In this document: positions 1 to 6,665 of the stretch, piece after piece
Numbering within the stretch: the first letter of the stretch is position 1
How the letters are laid out: every line of letters starts with the position of its first letter
NCBI GenBank assembly: GCA_002841685.1
Contig: PHAM01000074.1
Coordinates: forward strand, 1 to 7,213
Length of the DNA: 7,213 nt
Direction of reading: 5' to 3'
From: Elusimicrobia bacterium HGW-Elusimicrobia-2
GTDB taxonomy: Bacteria; CG03
Notes under the pieces: generated by a model
Databases searched by the model: none
The model's input: only the letters and a program-made list of their open reading frames with translations
What the model was told of the DNA's origin: nothing
Position numbers and translations under genes: made by a program

Positions 1-79
1 TGTCCCGAGCAAGATTTCTCCCTACGGTCGAAATGACATGAGCGAGGGATCCGGAATGACAGACTGTTGTTTTTGTCAT
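1..79. repeat. Probable dispersed intergenic repeat fragment
   Basis: The stretch holds AATGACA twice as direct repeats (32-38 and 55-61), and ATGACA (56-61) is an inverted partner of TGTCAT (74-79) across 12 bases. Read on the minus strand it contains GTCATTTCGACCGTAGGGAG followed by AAATCT, a pattern I associate with dispersed non-coding repeats (GTCATTTCGAC...GAGAAATCT) in several bacterial phyla. Only one copy is visible here, so repeat status rests on that resemblance. No gene is seen in 1-141. Confidence 0.45.
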
Positions 80-141
80 CGGAGTATGAATAATGCGGGA
101 TTTCCATGCCAACGAATAACAATCGGCAAGCTTAATTTGCA

Positions 142-1212
142 TTAAGATTGCGCCTTTTTCCTGCGCGCCATCACGGTTTTACAAAATTTTCCGAATTTTT
201 TGTCCTTATTCCTTTTTTCAAGTTTACTCATTGTGTTATGCTGCATTTCTTTTTGGAGTTTTATGTAGCTGAGGTATTTTTTGTTATCTAACTCGCCGGA
301 ATCCAGGGCGTCTTTTACAGCGCAGCCAACTTCCCCTCCGTGCGAACAGTTTGAATATTTGCATTTTAGGGCGATTTCTTCTAATTTTTTGAATATTTCC
401 CCGGTATCGTCTTCTGTCAAATCTCCGGACATACCAAATTCCCGCATGCCGGGATTATCTATAACAATACCGCCATTATCTAAAACGTGCAGCGATCTGA
501 GGCAGGTTGTATGTGTCCCTTTTTTTGTGTAATCGCTAAGCGCGCCTATTTCTAAAGTTTCCTTACCTATCAAACTGTTTATCAGGGAGGATTTACCCAC
601 GCCGGAAGAACCGATGAAACAATAGGTTGTTTTTTTCCGGATGAATTTTTTCAGCCCGGATGTTCCGCCGTCCGTTATGCCGCTGGAGGGGATTATATGC
701 AGCCTCGGGAATCTTTTTTTAATAAGTGATATTTTCTCCCGCAGTTCTTCTCCGGATATCAGATCAGTTTTATTCAGGACGAGGACAGGCCGTATTTTGC
801 AATTTGTGACGGCCGTCAGATATCTTTCCAGGCGGTTCAGGTTGTAATCCCGGTCAAGGCCCTGTATTATAAAAGCCGCGTCTATGTTCGCTCCTATGGG
901 TTGACTGTCCGCGCCGCCCGCGGATCTGCGGAGGAGGATATTTTTTCTCGGCAGTATAACCTTTATTGTGGGGTGGTTTTCTTCCAGCCCCGATAGCGAG
1001 ACCCAGTCGCCGACCACGGGAAAATTCTCTTTCTCCATGGAGGTATAGAATATCTTTCCGGTGATCTTCGAGGCGTATTCGCCTTGTTCCCCCGCTACGG
1101 TGTAGGTGTCTTTGTGGCAGGATGTCACACGCGTCATGGACGAGACGGGAAGTTTTAAAAAAGCCCTGGACTCTTCAAAAAAAGCGTTGTAGCCGAAATC
1201 TTCAAGCCGCAT
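142..1212 (-). CDS. rsgA: Ribosome small-subunit-dependent GTPase A (RsgA/YjeQ/YloQ)
   Basis: RsgA is a cytosolic GTPase that binds the 30S subunit late in its assembly and hydrolyses GTP on release. The 356 residues show the family's order: an N-terminal OB-fold (about 25-100, with FPVVGDWV at 64-71), a circularly permuted GTPase domain, and a C-terminal zinc finger. G4 (NKTD, 147-150) precedes G1 (GSSGVGKSS, 201-209), the switch motif (KGTHTT, 231-236) and G3 (DNPG, 252-255). Zinc ligands are C284, C289, H291 and C297. The start is supported by the typical opening LEDFGYNAFF, and a weak GGGA lies about 8 bases upstream of ATG. A basic tail closes the protein. The gene follows the molybdenum hydroxylase gene after 80 bp, so it may be the last gene of the operon or have its own weak promoter. 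No clear terminator is seen after its stop. Confidence 0.96.
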   Translation of the reverse strand: MRLEDFGYNAFFEESRAFLKLPVSSMTRVTSCHKDTYTVAGEQGEYASKITGKIFYTSMEKENFPVVGDWVSLSGLEENHPTIKVILPRKNILLRRSAGGADSQPIGANIDAAFIIQGLDRDYNLNRLERYLTAVTNCKIRPVLVLNKTDLISGEELREKISLIKKRFPRLHIIPSSGITDGGTSGLKKFIRKKTTYCFIGSSGVGKSSLINSLIGKETLEIGALSDYTKKGTHTTCLRSLHVLDNGGIVIDNPGMREFGMSGDLTEDDTGEIFKKLEEIALKCKYSNCSHGGEVGCAVKDALDSGELDNKKYLSYIKLQKEMQHNTMSKLEKRNKDKKFGKFCKTVMARRKKAQS

Positions 1213-1292
1213 AAAAACAATCCCGTTCCGCCTCGTGCGAGTTCAAATTAAACTCAATAAGTATCGAAATGTTTCATCCGCCGGAAGAGGAG

Positions 1293-4097
1293 TCAACCTC
1301 TGGCACCATTTCCGTCCAGCTCTTTTAATATTTTTTCCGGGCGGAAAGGCCAGTGCTTCATCCAGATGCCGCAGGCGTTGTTTATCGCCACGCTTATGCA
1401 GGCGGAAGCGCCGTCGCAGGCGAGCTCGCCGATGGACTTTCCGACATAGGGTGTTATAGAATCCGCGACTTCTATAAGTTCCACCTCAAAATCTTCCGGC
1501 ATGTCATTTATGTTCTGTATCGGATAATCCGTAAAAGTGTCGGTGAGGCATTTGCCCCCTTTGTCAAATTCCATCCCTTCGTATAGTGTGTGCCCTATTG
1601 TTTTCAGCACCCCGCCGTAAACCTGGCCTTTGGCGAGGTCCGGATTTATAGGCACGCCGCAGTCGTGAAGGGCGTGGTATTTGTCCACTTTTACCATGCC
1701 GGTGCGTTTGTTTACTGAAACCTGACAGAAATGAGCGGCGTAAGGTATGGGGGATTTTTGAGTTGTAAAAGCGCCGCTCGATATGAGCTGTCCGGCGCCG
1801 TCGCCGGCCTGTGTGGCGAGAGCAAGTTCTTTGAAGGTCATATTTTTTGATTTTGTTCCCACTTTCCCGACGGGCATTATTTTTACCTGCGAGGGTTTGA
1901 GCTTCAGGATGTTTGCGGCGCTCTGTATTATTAGTTTTTTCATGTTCCGCGCGGCGACATAAGCGGCGTTTCCGGTGAAAAATGTTCCGCTTGAGGCGTA
2001 AGACCCCTTATCAAAAGGCGTTGTGTCCGTGTCCGCTGCGGTGACCGCTATCTGCTCCTGATTCACGCCGAGCTCTTCGGCCGCGATCTTCGCGGCGACG
2101 GTGTCTTCCCCCGTGCCCAGGTCCGCGCCGCCGATATAGAGCATAAAGGTGCCGTCGGAGATCATTTTTACCATGGCGTTGGCCGCGTCAAGCCCGGGAA
2201 TCCCTGAGCCCTGCATCATCACGGCCATGCCTTTCCCCTGGACGATGTCGTCGCCGAGCGAGGATTTTTTGTTTGTCCATGTGTTGTATTTCTTTAGGCC
2301 CTGTTTTATGCATTCCTGTAAACCGCAGCTTGATAATTTTTGCGCAAGGCCTTCTCTTCCTTCGCCGAGCTGTTTGAGAATATCAATTCGGTAGCCCTTT
2401 GTGACGAGGTTTTTGGATAGGAAATCCTCAAATTTCATGCCGAGTTTCTGGGCTAATTGGGCAAGGACGATGTGCACCGTGAAATTTGTCTGAGGCACAC
2501 CATAGCCCTGATAGGCCCCGGAGACGATGTTATTGGTGTAGTATGCCGCCACCTCATAGGACATATTTTCACAGGTGAAGAGGGGCAGTGTTTTTGAGCA
2601 GCCGTTCATGGGAACGGTAAGGGCGTGAGGCCCGTAGCCGCCGGAATCAATCTTTGTTTTTATGGAAAGCGCCGTGAGTTTACCGCTTTTGTCGGCTCCG
2701 GCCTTTACCGTCATGAACATTGCCGGCCGGGTTCTTATGGTGAACTCATCTTTCCTGCTTATCCTGTAATAAACGGGTCTGCCTGACTGGTAAGCGATTG
2801 TCCCGACGAGATCCTCCACTCCGCAGTCCTGTTTCGCTCCGAATCCCCCGCCGACTTTTTCCTTGATAACGCGCACTTTGTTTTCGGCGAGCCCGAGAAT
2901 GTTCGCGACGATCCTGCGCACATGGAATGGCGTCTGGACGGAGGTGTGTATTATGAGCCGCCCGTTTTTCATGTAAGCGTAAGCCGTGTGGGGTTCCATG
3001 GGCGTGTGCTGTACGGGAGGAGTGGAGCAGGCGGCCTCGGCTATGACGGCCGCTTTCTTAAAACCTTTGTCCATATCGCCGATACCGCCGGAATTTCTGC
3101 AGATAATATTTTTTTTCGGGATAGCTCCCACATCAAGAGGATCCAATTTTTTGGCGTCGCGGTCATGTATGACGGGCGCGCCCGGGGCGGAGGCTTCTTC
3201 AATACTGAATACAGGTTTAAGGACTTTGTACCGCACTTTTATTTTTAAAGCCGCTTTTTTCGCAAGCTCAAGGGATGTAGCGGCCACGGCGGCCACCCTG
3301 TCGCCGATAAATCGCATTTTAGCGTTTATAACCTGTTGGTCATAAGGAGAGGGTTCGGGATAGCTCTGCCCGGCCTGAGTGTACCAGGTCTTGGGCGAGT
3401 TTTTGTGGGTGAGGATGTATTCAACACCTTCCATTTTTTCCGCCCCGGATGTGTCTATGGAAATTATTTCCGCGTGAGGATAGGGGCTGCCCAGGACATA
3501 AATATGGAGAGCGTCAGGCGCGACATAATCCTCAACGTATGAATTTTCGGCTTTCACCATCTGAAGAGCGTCTATCTTTTCAGTTATTTTTCCGACGACA
3601 CGATAATCTTTTTTGTATTCCCTGGTGAAATCCTTTGGTTTTTTTCCTTTGGTGATAATATCCAGCGCATTGTATATCTGCTTGTATCCGGTGCAGCGGC
3701 ACAGCACACCGCTCAAGGCGTCGTTTATCTGTTGACGGGAAGGCTTTTTTACTTCATCCAGCAGTGCTTTGACGGCGAGTATCTGGGCGGGGGTGCAGTA
3801 GCCGCATTGGACGATGCCGGCGTCTATGAAGGCCTGCTGTATTTTGTGAAGTTTTCCGCCTTTGGAAAGCGCCTCTACCGTCGTGATATTTTTTCCGTTT
3901 ATCTGCGGGGCGATCAGGAGACAGGAATTAACGAGTTTTCCATCCAGAAGGATGGAGCAGTTGCCGCATTTTCCCTCTTCGTCACAACCTTTTCTCACGG
4001 AATTGATATGCAGTTCCTTCAGTATATCAAGCGCTTTTTTTTCAGCCGGCGCCTCAAGTTCCACATTTTTGCCGTTCAAATTGAATTTTATTTTCAT
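1293..4097 (-). CDS. xdhD: Molybdenum hydroxylase, fused [2Fe-2S] and molybdopterin subunit (XdhD-like)
   Basis: This 934-residue protein belongs to the xanthine dehydrogenase/aldehyde oxidase family. It should hydroxylate a heterocycle or aldehyde at a Mo-pterin site and pass electrons through two [2Fe-2S] clusters to the FAD partner encoded just upstream. Residues 1-80 are a plant-type ferredoxin domain (C38, C44, C47, C59) and 81-150 a helical [2Fe-2S] domain (C98, C101, C133, C135). The Mo domains follow: GQSYPEPSP (243-251), GDMDKGF (340-346), GGGFGAK (416-422), GAYQGYG (527-533), and GKSIGE (886-891) with E891 as the expected catalytic glutamate. From memory, these motifs match E. coli XdhD (formerly YgfN; about 956 aa) better than classical xanthine dehydrogenase, which normally has Arg where Q530 lies. 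XdhD relatives have been linked to purine hydroxylation and, in E. coli, selenate reduction, and related enzymes use a labile selenium cofactor. The substrate here is unproven. An RBS (TAAGGAG) overlaps the upstream stop codon, 6 bases before ATG, suggesting coupled translation. Confidence 0.92.
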   Translation of the reverse strand: MKIKFNLNGKNVELEAPAEKKALDILKELHINSVRKGCDEEGKCGNCSILLDGKLVNSCLLIAPQINGKNITTVEALSKGGKLHKIQQAFIDAGIVQCGYCTPAQILAVKALLDEVKKPSRQQINDALSGVLCRCTGYKQIYNALDIITKGKKPKDFTREYKKDYRVVGKITEKIDALQMVKAENSYVEDYVAPDALHIYVLGSPYPHAEIISIDTSGAEKMEGVEYILTHKNSPKTWYTQAGQSYPEPSPYDQQVINAKMRFIGDRVAAVAATSLELAKKAALKIKVRYKVLKPVFSIEEASAPGAPVIHDRDAKKLDPLDVGAIPKKNIICRNSGGIGDMDKGFKKAAVIAEAACSTPPVQHTPMEPHTAYAYMKNGRLIIHTSVQTPFHVRRIVANILGLAENKVRVIKEKVGGGFGAKQDCGVEDLVGTIAYQSGRPVYYRISRKDEFTIRTRPAMFMTVKAGADKSGKLTALSIKTKIDSGGYGPHALTVPMNGCSKTLPLFTCENMSYEVAAYYTNNIVSGAYQGYGVPQTNFTVHIVLAQLAQKLGMKFEDFLSKNLVTKGYRIDILKQLGEGREGLAQKLSSCGLQECIKQGLKKYNTWTNKKSSLGDDIVQGKGMAVMMQGSGIPGLDAANAMVKMISDGTFMLYIGGADLGTGEDTVAAKIAAEELGVNQEQIAVTAADTDTTPFDKGSYASSGTFFTGNAAYVAARNMKKLIIQSAANILKLKPSQVKIMPVGKVGTKSKNMTFKELALATQAGDGAGQLISSGAFTTQKSPIPYAAHFCQVSVNKRTGMVKVDKYHALHDCGVPINPDLAKGQVYGGVLKTIGHTLYEGMEFDKGGKCLTDTFTDYPIQNINDMPEDFEVELIEVADSITPYVGKSIGELACDGASACISVAINNACGIWMKHWPFRPEKILKELDGNGARG

Positions 4098-4107
4098 CCC
4101 TGTCTCC

Positions 4108-4893
4108 TTACAAAAGCTTTCTCAGAAGCGAGGCCAAATGGCTCTCAATCATTCTCTGTTTTACGCGCGCGCTGACTTTTACATTCGCGGCGGCGGGAAT
4201 GTCTTTTAAGGCCGCGGCGCAGAGTTTGCAAGTGTCGACCGCCGATGGTTTCAGGCCGTTGAGATATTGCGAGGCTTTTTCCGAGACGGCAAGAGGGCCT
4301 TTCGCGCCGCTGACCGCTACAACGGCATTCGCTATTTTGCCGCCGTGAAGGTCAATGCCCAGGGCTGTCACTATCGCGGGAAAATCCGAGGCGGCGATCT
4401 TGTCCTCGGTGAAAGCGACTTTTCTCGCTGATTTTTTTATTGTGACGGCGCAGACGATACCTTTTTTTGATTTTAGCCATGCCGCCAGCGGCGAGCTTTT
4501 CTTTTTCCCGGATAAATAATATTCCACTTCCGCTTCATATGCGGCGAACACCGGAAGAAGGCTGGAAATGAAAAAACCGCTCGCTGCGGCTCCCCCGACG
4601 GTGGCGATGTTCCTCACGTTGATGCTGGTGAAAGTTCCCGCCGCTTTTGCTATTTCAGGCGGCACTTTTTTTGACAGGGCCAGTTCCTGGATTGTCACTC
4701 CAGCGCCGATGATGATTTTGTTTTTTGACGCCTCAATCTCTTGAGTATTCAGCTCTTTGAGGTCTATAAGAGCTTTCGCCTGTGGCGCGCCCCGCCAGTT
4801 CAACATGGTGCCGCCCGCGAGATAAAAACTTCCTTTTAACTTTTTCTTAAGCTTTTCCGCCCGGTTTAACGATAAAGGTACAAAATATTCCAT
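4108..4893 (-). CDS. ygfM: FAD-binding subunit of molybdenum hydroxylase (YgfM/CoxM-like)
   Basis: This is the 261-residue flavin subunit that would take electrons from the iron-sulfur clusters of the XdhD-like protein and pass them to an acceptor. It has the two FAD-contact motifs of the family: LAGGTMLN (25-32) in the first half and RNIATVGG (94-101) in the second, followed by a C-terminal CO-dehydrogenase-flavoprotein-like domain from about 160. The AGGTxLN form, rather than the usual AGGTDL, and the length match E. coli YgfM (about 259 aa), which is also encoded directly before xdhD. The acceptor is unknown: no NAD-specific or ferredoxin-specific element can be read from the sequence. Translation starts at ATG with GGGGAG about 9 bases upstream. 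It lies 18 bp after nagB and 10 bp before the Mo subunit gene, so all three are almost certainly cotranscribed. Confidence 0.92.
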   Translation of the reverse strand: MEYFVPLSLNRAEKLKKKLKGSFYLAGGTMLNWRGAPQAKALIDLKELNTQEIEASKNKIIIGAGVTIQELALSKKVPPEIAKAAGTFTSINVRNIATVGGAAASGFFISSLLPVFAAYEAEVEYYLSGKKKSSPLAAWLKSKKGIVCAVTIKKSARKVAFTEDKIAASDFPAIVTALGIDLHGGKIANAVVAVSGAKGPLAVSEKASQYLNGLKPSAVDTCKLCAAALKDIPAAANVKVSARVKQRMIESHLASLLRKLL

Positions 4894-4911
4894 AATAAAA
4901 CTCCCCTTTTT

Positions 4912-5658
4912 TTAGAACCGTCCCGATTCTTTTTTCAGTTTAGCGGCCGCGGCGCTGTCGAGTATAAAAGTGCAATTGGTGTGTTTTTGCAGAAGCGATG
5001 CCGGTACATCTTCGGTGACCGGGCCTTCTACGGATTTGAGAATTGCTTCTGCTTTGCTTTCCTTATCTGCTATAAGAATTATTTCCTTTGCTTCCATTAT
5101 GGTGCCGTTCCCCATGGATAGGGCCTGTTTAGGCACATCTTCAGCTTTTTCGAAAAACCGCGCATTATCTTTGACGGTGTTTCCGGTGAGGGTAACCACG
5201 CCCGTGCGCGAATCGGCTTTTGAGCCAGGCTCGTTGAAAGCGATGTGGCCGTTGCTGCCGATGCCGAGAAGCTGGAGGCCTATGCCGCCGGCTTTTTTAA
5301 TGGCATCTTCGTAATCGCGGCATTCTTTTACCGGGTCAGCAGCCATACCGTTGAGCACATGAGTGTTTTCCCGCGGGATGTTGACATGATCAAAAAGATT
5401 TTTATTCATAAAATATCTGTAACTCTGGTCGTGAGTTGCGGGTATGCCGAGGTATTCGTCAAGATTGTATGTTGTCACCCGCGAGAAATCCAGACCCTCT
5501 TCCCGATGAAGCCGCACAAGTTCCGCGTACATTTTTTCCGGCGTTCCGCCGGTGGCCAGGCCAAGGACTATATTTGGATTGCTCCTGATTCTCTGCGCGA
5601 ACAATTCCGCCGCTTTCCTGCTCATCTCCTCCGACGATTCGGTGATAATGAAATTCAT
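4912..5658 (-). CDS. nagB: Glucosamine-6-phosphate deaminase (short, NagB)
   Basis: NagB converts glucosamine-6-phosphate to fructose-6-phosphate and ammonia, the step that brings amino sugars into glycolysis. The 248-residue protein shows GLATGGTP (33-40) for phosphate binding, YNLDEY (64-69) with the catalytic Asp67, and GIGSNGHIAFNEPG (132-145) with His138 and Glu143. Asn136 replaces the Asp of the E. coli enzyme, as in Bacillus-type NagB. The length is close to the short, non-allosteric Bacillus type rather than the 266-residue allosteric E. coli enzyme. I place the start at the ATG ending at 5658, because a GAGG lies 10 bases upstream and MNFIITES is the typical N-terminus. A longer in-frame TTG start at 5706 would add 16 atypical residues inside the preceding gene. 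No nagA is present here. Its neighbours are a cysteine hydrolase and a molybdenum hydroxylase, an unusual setting. Confidence 0.95.
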   Translation of the reverse strand: MNFIITESSEEMSRKAAELFAQRIRSNPNIVLGLATGGTPEKMYAELVRLHREEGLDFSRVTTYNLDEYLGIPATHDQSYRYFMNKNLFDHVNIPRENTHVLNGMAADPVKECRDYEDAIKKAGGIGLQLLGIGSNGHIAFNEPGSKADSRTGVVTLTGNTVKDNARFFEKAEDVPKQALSMGNGTIMEAKEIILIADKESKAEAILKSVEGPVTEDVPASLLQKHTNCTFILDSAAAAKLKKESGRF

Positions 5659-5667
5659 TTTTCTGTA

Positions 5668-5673
5668 TCCTCG
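5668..5673 (-). promoter_or_regulatory. Ribosome binding site of nagB
   Basis: On the minus strand this reads CGAGGA, 10 bases before the ATG at 5656-5658. It lies in the 20-bp spacer after the cysteine-hydrolase stop and selects the short NagB start over the TTG start at 5704-5706, which has no comparable site. Confidence 0.65.
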
Positions 5674-5678
5674 TAAAA

Positions 5679-6269
5679 TTATATCTTTTTTTTCAGCGTA
5701 TTCCAAGATACGGTTTTTATCCAGTTGCTGGCCGGCGGAGTTTTAAGCATAATATCTTTTTCTTTTTTGAGTCCTGAATAAGTATCGCAGGCCTCTTTTA
5801 TAACACTTACCCTGTGCCCGCGGAAAGTCAATTCCTGGGCCGTGCAGAAAAGGCATCTGTCAAGCGTAAGTCCGAACAGTATGCAATCGCGGGTTTTGAC
5901 ATTTTTTTTCCGCCACTTTTCAAATCCCGCTATATCAGGATATGGCCACGAAGTTTTTTTGACCGTTCCCGCGTTTTTGCGCGTCCATACGGGCGAATTC
6001 ATAGCCTTAATCCACGGCTTTCTTTTGATGCTCTCCGGTATTTCAGACTCAAAGCCGGGGGTTCCGGGAACGCAGTTTTCATTTTTATCGCCCCAGCGCG
6101 GATGCCGGTAATCGGCCATAATTTCCCCGACTCTAATTTTTCTTTTTATAAGGAAGGGAATAAGAATTTCTTTTGTGAAACGAACCATGGGGCGTTTTTT
6201 ATAAAAACTTCCCGAAGATAAGGTAAACTCTTTTTGAAAATCAACGCAGACAAAAGAAAATGAATCCAT
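5679..6269 (-). CDS. Isochorismatase/nicotinamidase-like cysteine hydrolase
   Basis: This 196-residue protein resembles the isochorismatase-fold cysteine hydrolases (nicotinamidase, isochorismatase, ureidoacrylate or N-carbamoyl amidases). It has VDFQKEF (9-15) with the first catalytic Asp (D10), CVPGTPGFE (66-74) matching the conserved C-x-x-GT segment, a lysine pair (K104/K105) in the region of the catalytic Lys, and LDRCLF (136-141) with the nucleophile C139. TAQELTFRGHRVSVI follows, as is usual after that cysteine. The region that holds the zinc ligands in nicotinamidase reads DYRHPRWGD (53-61), so some ligands are kept and others are unclear. The substrate therefore cannot be named. Translation starts at ATG only 6 bp after rpsI, with a weak GAAGAG upstream; starting later would remove D10. 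The tail is basic and ends in an A-rich run that is also a possible frameshift site. nagB follows after 20 bp. Confidence 0.82.
   Translation of the reverse strand: MDSFSFVCVDFQKEFTLSSGSFYKKRPMVRFTKEILIPFLIKRKIRVGEIMADYRHPRWGDKNENCVPGTPGFESEIPESIKRKPWIKAMNSPVWTRKNAGTVKKTSWPYPDIAGFEKWRKKNVKTRDCILFGLTLDRCLFCTAQELTFRGHRVSVIKEACDTYSGLKKEKDIMLKTPPASNWIKTVSWNTLKKKI
5685..5691 (-). other. Candidate -1 frameshift heptamer A-AAA-AAG
   Basis: On the minus strand, within a run of eight A (5686-5693), the hydrolase codons read AAA AAA AAG ATA and then the stop TAA. This places the heptamer A AAA AAG, the slippery sequence known from E. coli dnaX, in the right phase two codons before the stop. A -1 slip would enter the nagB frame without a stop before the nagB ATG. 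I see no strong upstream Shine-Dalgarno and no clear downstream hairpin, so function is doubtful. Confidence 0.3.
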
Positions 6270-6275
6270 CGCTCT

Positions 6276-6665
6276 TCAGCGTTTGGAGTATTGGAATCTT
6301 TTCCTTGCTTTGGGCTGACCGGGCTTTTTTCTTTCCACGATTCTGGAATCTCTTGTCAGAAGCCCTTCTTTGCGGAGAACTGTTCTGTAATCCTCGGATA
6401 TTTTTACAAGAGCTTTTGATATACCGTGCCGTATCGCCTGGGCCTGAGCGGAAATGCCTCCGCCGGACACATGGGCGTTGCAATCGTACTTTTTGCGCGT
6501 GTCCGTAAGTATCAGGGGCCGGAGCAATTCGTGCCTCGCGGCCATTTCGCCTCTGAAGTACAGCTCAAAATCTTTTTTGTTTACTGTTATTTTTCCCTCG
6601 CCGTCTTTCAGCACAATTTTTGCTATAGCCAGTTTTCTTTTTCCCGAAGTCGCTATTTCAACCAT
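6276..6665 (-). CDS. rpsI: 30S ribosomal protein S9
   Basis: S9 is a 30S head protein whose C-terminal tail reaches the P-site tRNA. The 129 residues have the normal length and the conserved landmarks: an opening ATSGKRKLAIAK, the central SGGGISAQAQAIRHGISKAL block, and the basic tail KKPGQPKARKRFQYSKR ending in SKR. The start codon overlaps the end of rplM by 8 bp, and GGGGGA inside the rplM end serves as RBS, so the two ribosomal proteins are translationally coupled, as in the universal rplM-rpsI operon. The next gene downstream begins only 6 bp after the stop, with no terminator between. Confidence 0.98.
   Translation of the reverse strand: MVEIATSGKRKLAIAKIVLKDGEGKITVNKKDFELYFRGEMAARHELLRPLILTDTRKKYDCNAHVSGGGISAQAQAIRHGISKALVKISEDYRTVLRKEGLLTRDSRIVERKKPGQPKARKRFQYSKR

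Noticed and set aside
1239-1255. Inverted repeat GAGTT/AACTC upstream of rsgA as an operator
   Set aside because: A 5-bp stem in AT-rich DNA is expected by chance and has no supporting context.
1286-1301. Hairpin AGAGG/CCTCT at the xdhD stop codon as a terminator
   Set aside because: The stem is only 5 bp and no T-run follows on the minus strand.
4035-4042. Run of eight A in the start of xdhD as a programmed frameshift site
   Set aside because: A -1 slip here meets a stop within a few codons, so it would only make a fragment of about 25 residues; probably an ordinary Lys-Lys run.
2986-4175. Several open frames of 68-147 codons on the plus strand opposite the molybdenum hydroxylase gene
   Set aside because: They lie wholly or largely antisense to a gene with clear family motifs, show no recognisable domains and have low-complexity composition typical of shadow frames.
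4912-5706. Longer NagB starting at TTG 5706
   Set aside because: The extra 16 residues are absent from the family, the TTG lies inside the preceding gene without an RBS, and the ATG at 5658 has GAGG upstream.
5814-6483. Open frames on both strands around the hydrolase and rpsI (for example 5814-6221 plus, 6241-6483 minus)
   Set aside because: They overlap the well-supported hydrolase and S9 genes in other frames and resemble no known protein.
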